From CAWGHZ01 sp963775315 (GTDB taxonomy: Bacteria; Pseudomonadota; Alphaproteobacteria; MPNO01; DASWLB01): a stretch of 64,000 nucleotides of DNA. Shown piece by piece: positions 63,119 to 64,000 of this stretch (positions within the stretch are counted from its first letter, which is position 1; every line of letters starts with the position of its first letter). Position numbers and translations under genes: made by a program. The stretch spans positions 310,001 to 374,000 of the forward strand of contig CAVZIN010000009.1 of NCBI GenBank assembly GCA_963775315.1, read 5' to 3'. The notes under the pieces were generated by a model. The model was not told where the DNA came from. It ran no database searches and saw only the letters and a list, made by a program, of their open reading frames with translations.

Positions 63119-63143
63119 GACCCGGCCCTGCCGGGTCGATTTT
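63119..63143 (+). terminator. Rho-independent terminator after fdxA
   Basis: GACCCGGC-CCT-GCCGGGTC, an 8-bp stem, is followed by GATTTT on the plus strand. A second repeat, GGGGTGGG/CCCACCCC (63144-63172), lies just after it. Together they separate fdxA from carD. Confidence 0.7.
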
Positions 63144-63316
63144 GGGGTGGGCAGGTGGCGTCACCCCACCCCTTGCGACCGCGGCCGCCCCCGGTTGAGG
63201 CGCGTTTTGTCGCGCCCCTGCTCCCGGCCCGGCGCTGGCCGCCGTTCTCCCGCTCGGAGGCCGCCAAATCCATCAAAAACCCCAGCATTTCTGCGGGTTT
63301 CAACGAAAAACTGTCA

Positions 63317-63349
63317 ATTCCCAGGGAATCGTGATATATAAATGTCACG
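63317..63349 (+). promoter_or_regulatory. Two adjacent palindromes in the carD upstream region
   Basis: ATTCCCAGGGAAT (63317-63329, perfect) is followed at once by CGTGA-N10-TCACG (63330-63349). The second encloses the AT-rich TATATAAAT, a plausible -10 region, about 170 bases before carD. The rest of this 434-base gap holds the fdxA terminator and no gene. Confidence 0.45.
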
Positions 63350-63513
63350 AGCCGAGAGGCGCTGCGTGACTTCTGCGTGCGGAACGTCCGGGCGTCACAG
63401 CCAGGCAGTTAGAGACGAGGCCGCCGTGGCGGTCCCATGAGGGGTAAGGGGGTAGTGACGTACCCGCTTGGCCTCGGGATGTCGGTCGCAATACGGTCGG
63501 AGAGAATGGACGC

Positions 63514-64000
63514 ATGAAAACAGCAACCAAATCGAGCGCAAACAACAAGTTGCCCTTCGCGAAGGGCGATCACGTGGTCTACCCCACCCACGGCGTCGGC
63601 AAGGTGCTGGGGATCGAAAAGCAGGTCATCGCCGGGTTCGAGCTCAAGGTCTACGTGATCTCGTTCGAGGCCGACAAGATGATCCTCCGCGTGCCGGTCG
63701 AGAAAGCCAAGGAATCCGGGCTCCGCAAGCTCTCCACCCGCAACAAGATGGAAACGGCGGTCACCACGCTGAAGGGGCGCGCCCGCGCCAAGCGCACGAT
63801 GTGGAGCCGCCGCGCCCAGGAATACGTCGCCAAGATCAACTCCGGCGACCCCGTCTCGATCGCCGAGGTGGTGCGCGACCTGCACCGCTCGGTCGACCAG
63901 CCCGACCAGTCCTATTCCGAGCGCCAGATGTACGAGGCGGCGCTCGACCGGCTGGCCCGCGAGCTCGCCCTGGTCGAGAAGATCGACATGGACGCCGCGA
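63514..64000 (+). CDS. carD: CarD-family transcription factor, cut by the window end
   Basis: The first 162 residues of a CarD protein. The RNA-polymerase-interaction domain reads FAKGDHVVYPTHGVGKVLGIE (about 15-35) and ISFEADKMILRVPVEKAKESGLRKLS. The helical DNA-binding part continues with WSRRAQEYVAKINSGDPVSIAEVVRDLHR. CarD binds the polymerase beta subunit and stabilises open complexes, for example at rRNA promoters. Only a short C-terminal part is missing. Confidence 0.93.
   Translation, partial: MKTATKSSANNKLPFAKGDHVVYPTHGVGKVLGIEKQVIAGFELKVYVISFEADKMILRVPVEKAKESGLRKLSTRNKMETAVTTLKGRARAKRTMWSRRAQEYVAKINSGDPVSIAEVVRDLHRSVDQPDQSYSERQMYEAALDRLARELALVEKIDMDAA

Overview
The window is about 64 kb of very GC-rich, densely coding DNA from an alphaproteobacterium. 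The evidence is the gene content: CpdR, a ribbon-helix-helix protein of the RHH_4 type, DUF2852, a SUV3-like helicase followed by an S4 protein, FdxA and CarD, an FtsZ ending in IPAFLRRQAN, and lpxC directly after ftsZ. I cannot fix the order; Rhodospirillales-like or Hyphomicrobiales-like are both possible. It looks like ordinary chromosome. I see no prophage, integrase, insertion sequence or CRISPR array.

Layout. 1-5.4 kb: the start of a peptidase-C26 gene, a DUF2306 membrane protein, a TPR protein/glycosyltransferase pair, tadA and sthA. 5.4-13.6 kb: one leftward operon with an oligopeptide-type ABC transporter (binding protein, two permeases, two ATPases) followed by a cysteine hydrolase and a divergent asparaginase-like protein, probably for uptake and hydrolysis of an amide compound. 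14-15.2 kb: a fused Alg14/Alg13-like glycosyltransferase and a small RHH protein. 15.2-19.8 kb: pstSCAB-phoU with a Pho-box-like site. 20.1-39.8 kb: a complete division and cell-wall cluster on the minus strand in the order mraZ, rsmH, ftsL, ftsI, murE, murF, mraY, murD, ftsW, murG, murC, murB, ddl, ftsQ, ftsA, ftsZ, lpxC, with many 1-4 nt stop/start overlaps. It is headed by a promoter overlapped by five evenly spaced TGGG boxes (MraZ operator type). 40.3-42.5 kb: tRNA-Val(GAC), cpdR, an N-formylglutamate amidohydrolase and an acetyltransferase. 42.5-42.65 kb: a probable small RNA. 42.8-47.6 kb: a transglycosylase-like protein, otsBA and typA. 47.7-56 kb: envelope and secreted proteins (a broken polysaccharide deacetylase, a PagL-type lipid A deacylase, prolyl aminopeptidase, an SNase-fold protein, an M48 lipoprotein, an unknown secreted protein) and an adenylate cyclase. 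56-58.7 kb: a TetR regulator, DUF2852, and an OFA-family transporter with a 40-residue partner. 58.8-64 kb: an amidohydrolase remnant, then helicase, S4 protein, TerB-like protein, fdxA and carD (cut by the window end).

The main oddities are these. Single-base +1 frameshifts occur in three highly conserved genes (phoU, ftsA, mraY); because ftsA and mraY are normally essential, sequence error is the simplest explanation. A small RNA gene has two hairpins joined by an anti-Shine-Dalgarno linker, and its promoter carries a TGCATTGCA box that also occurs twice upstream of the ABC operon. The asparaginase-like protein has a replaced catalytic loop. A polysaccharide deacetylase is interrupted by one in-frame TAG in a stretch that looks less GC-rich than its surroundings.
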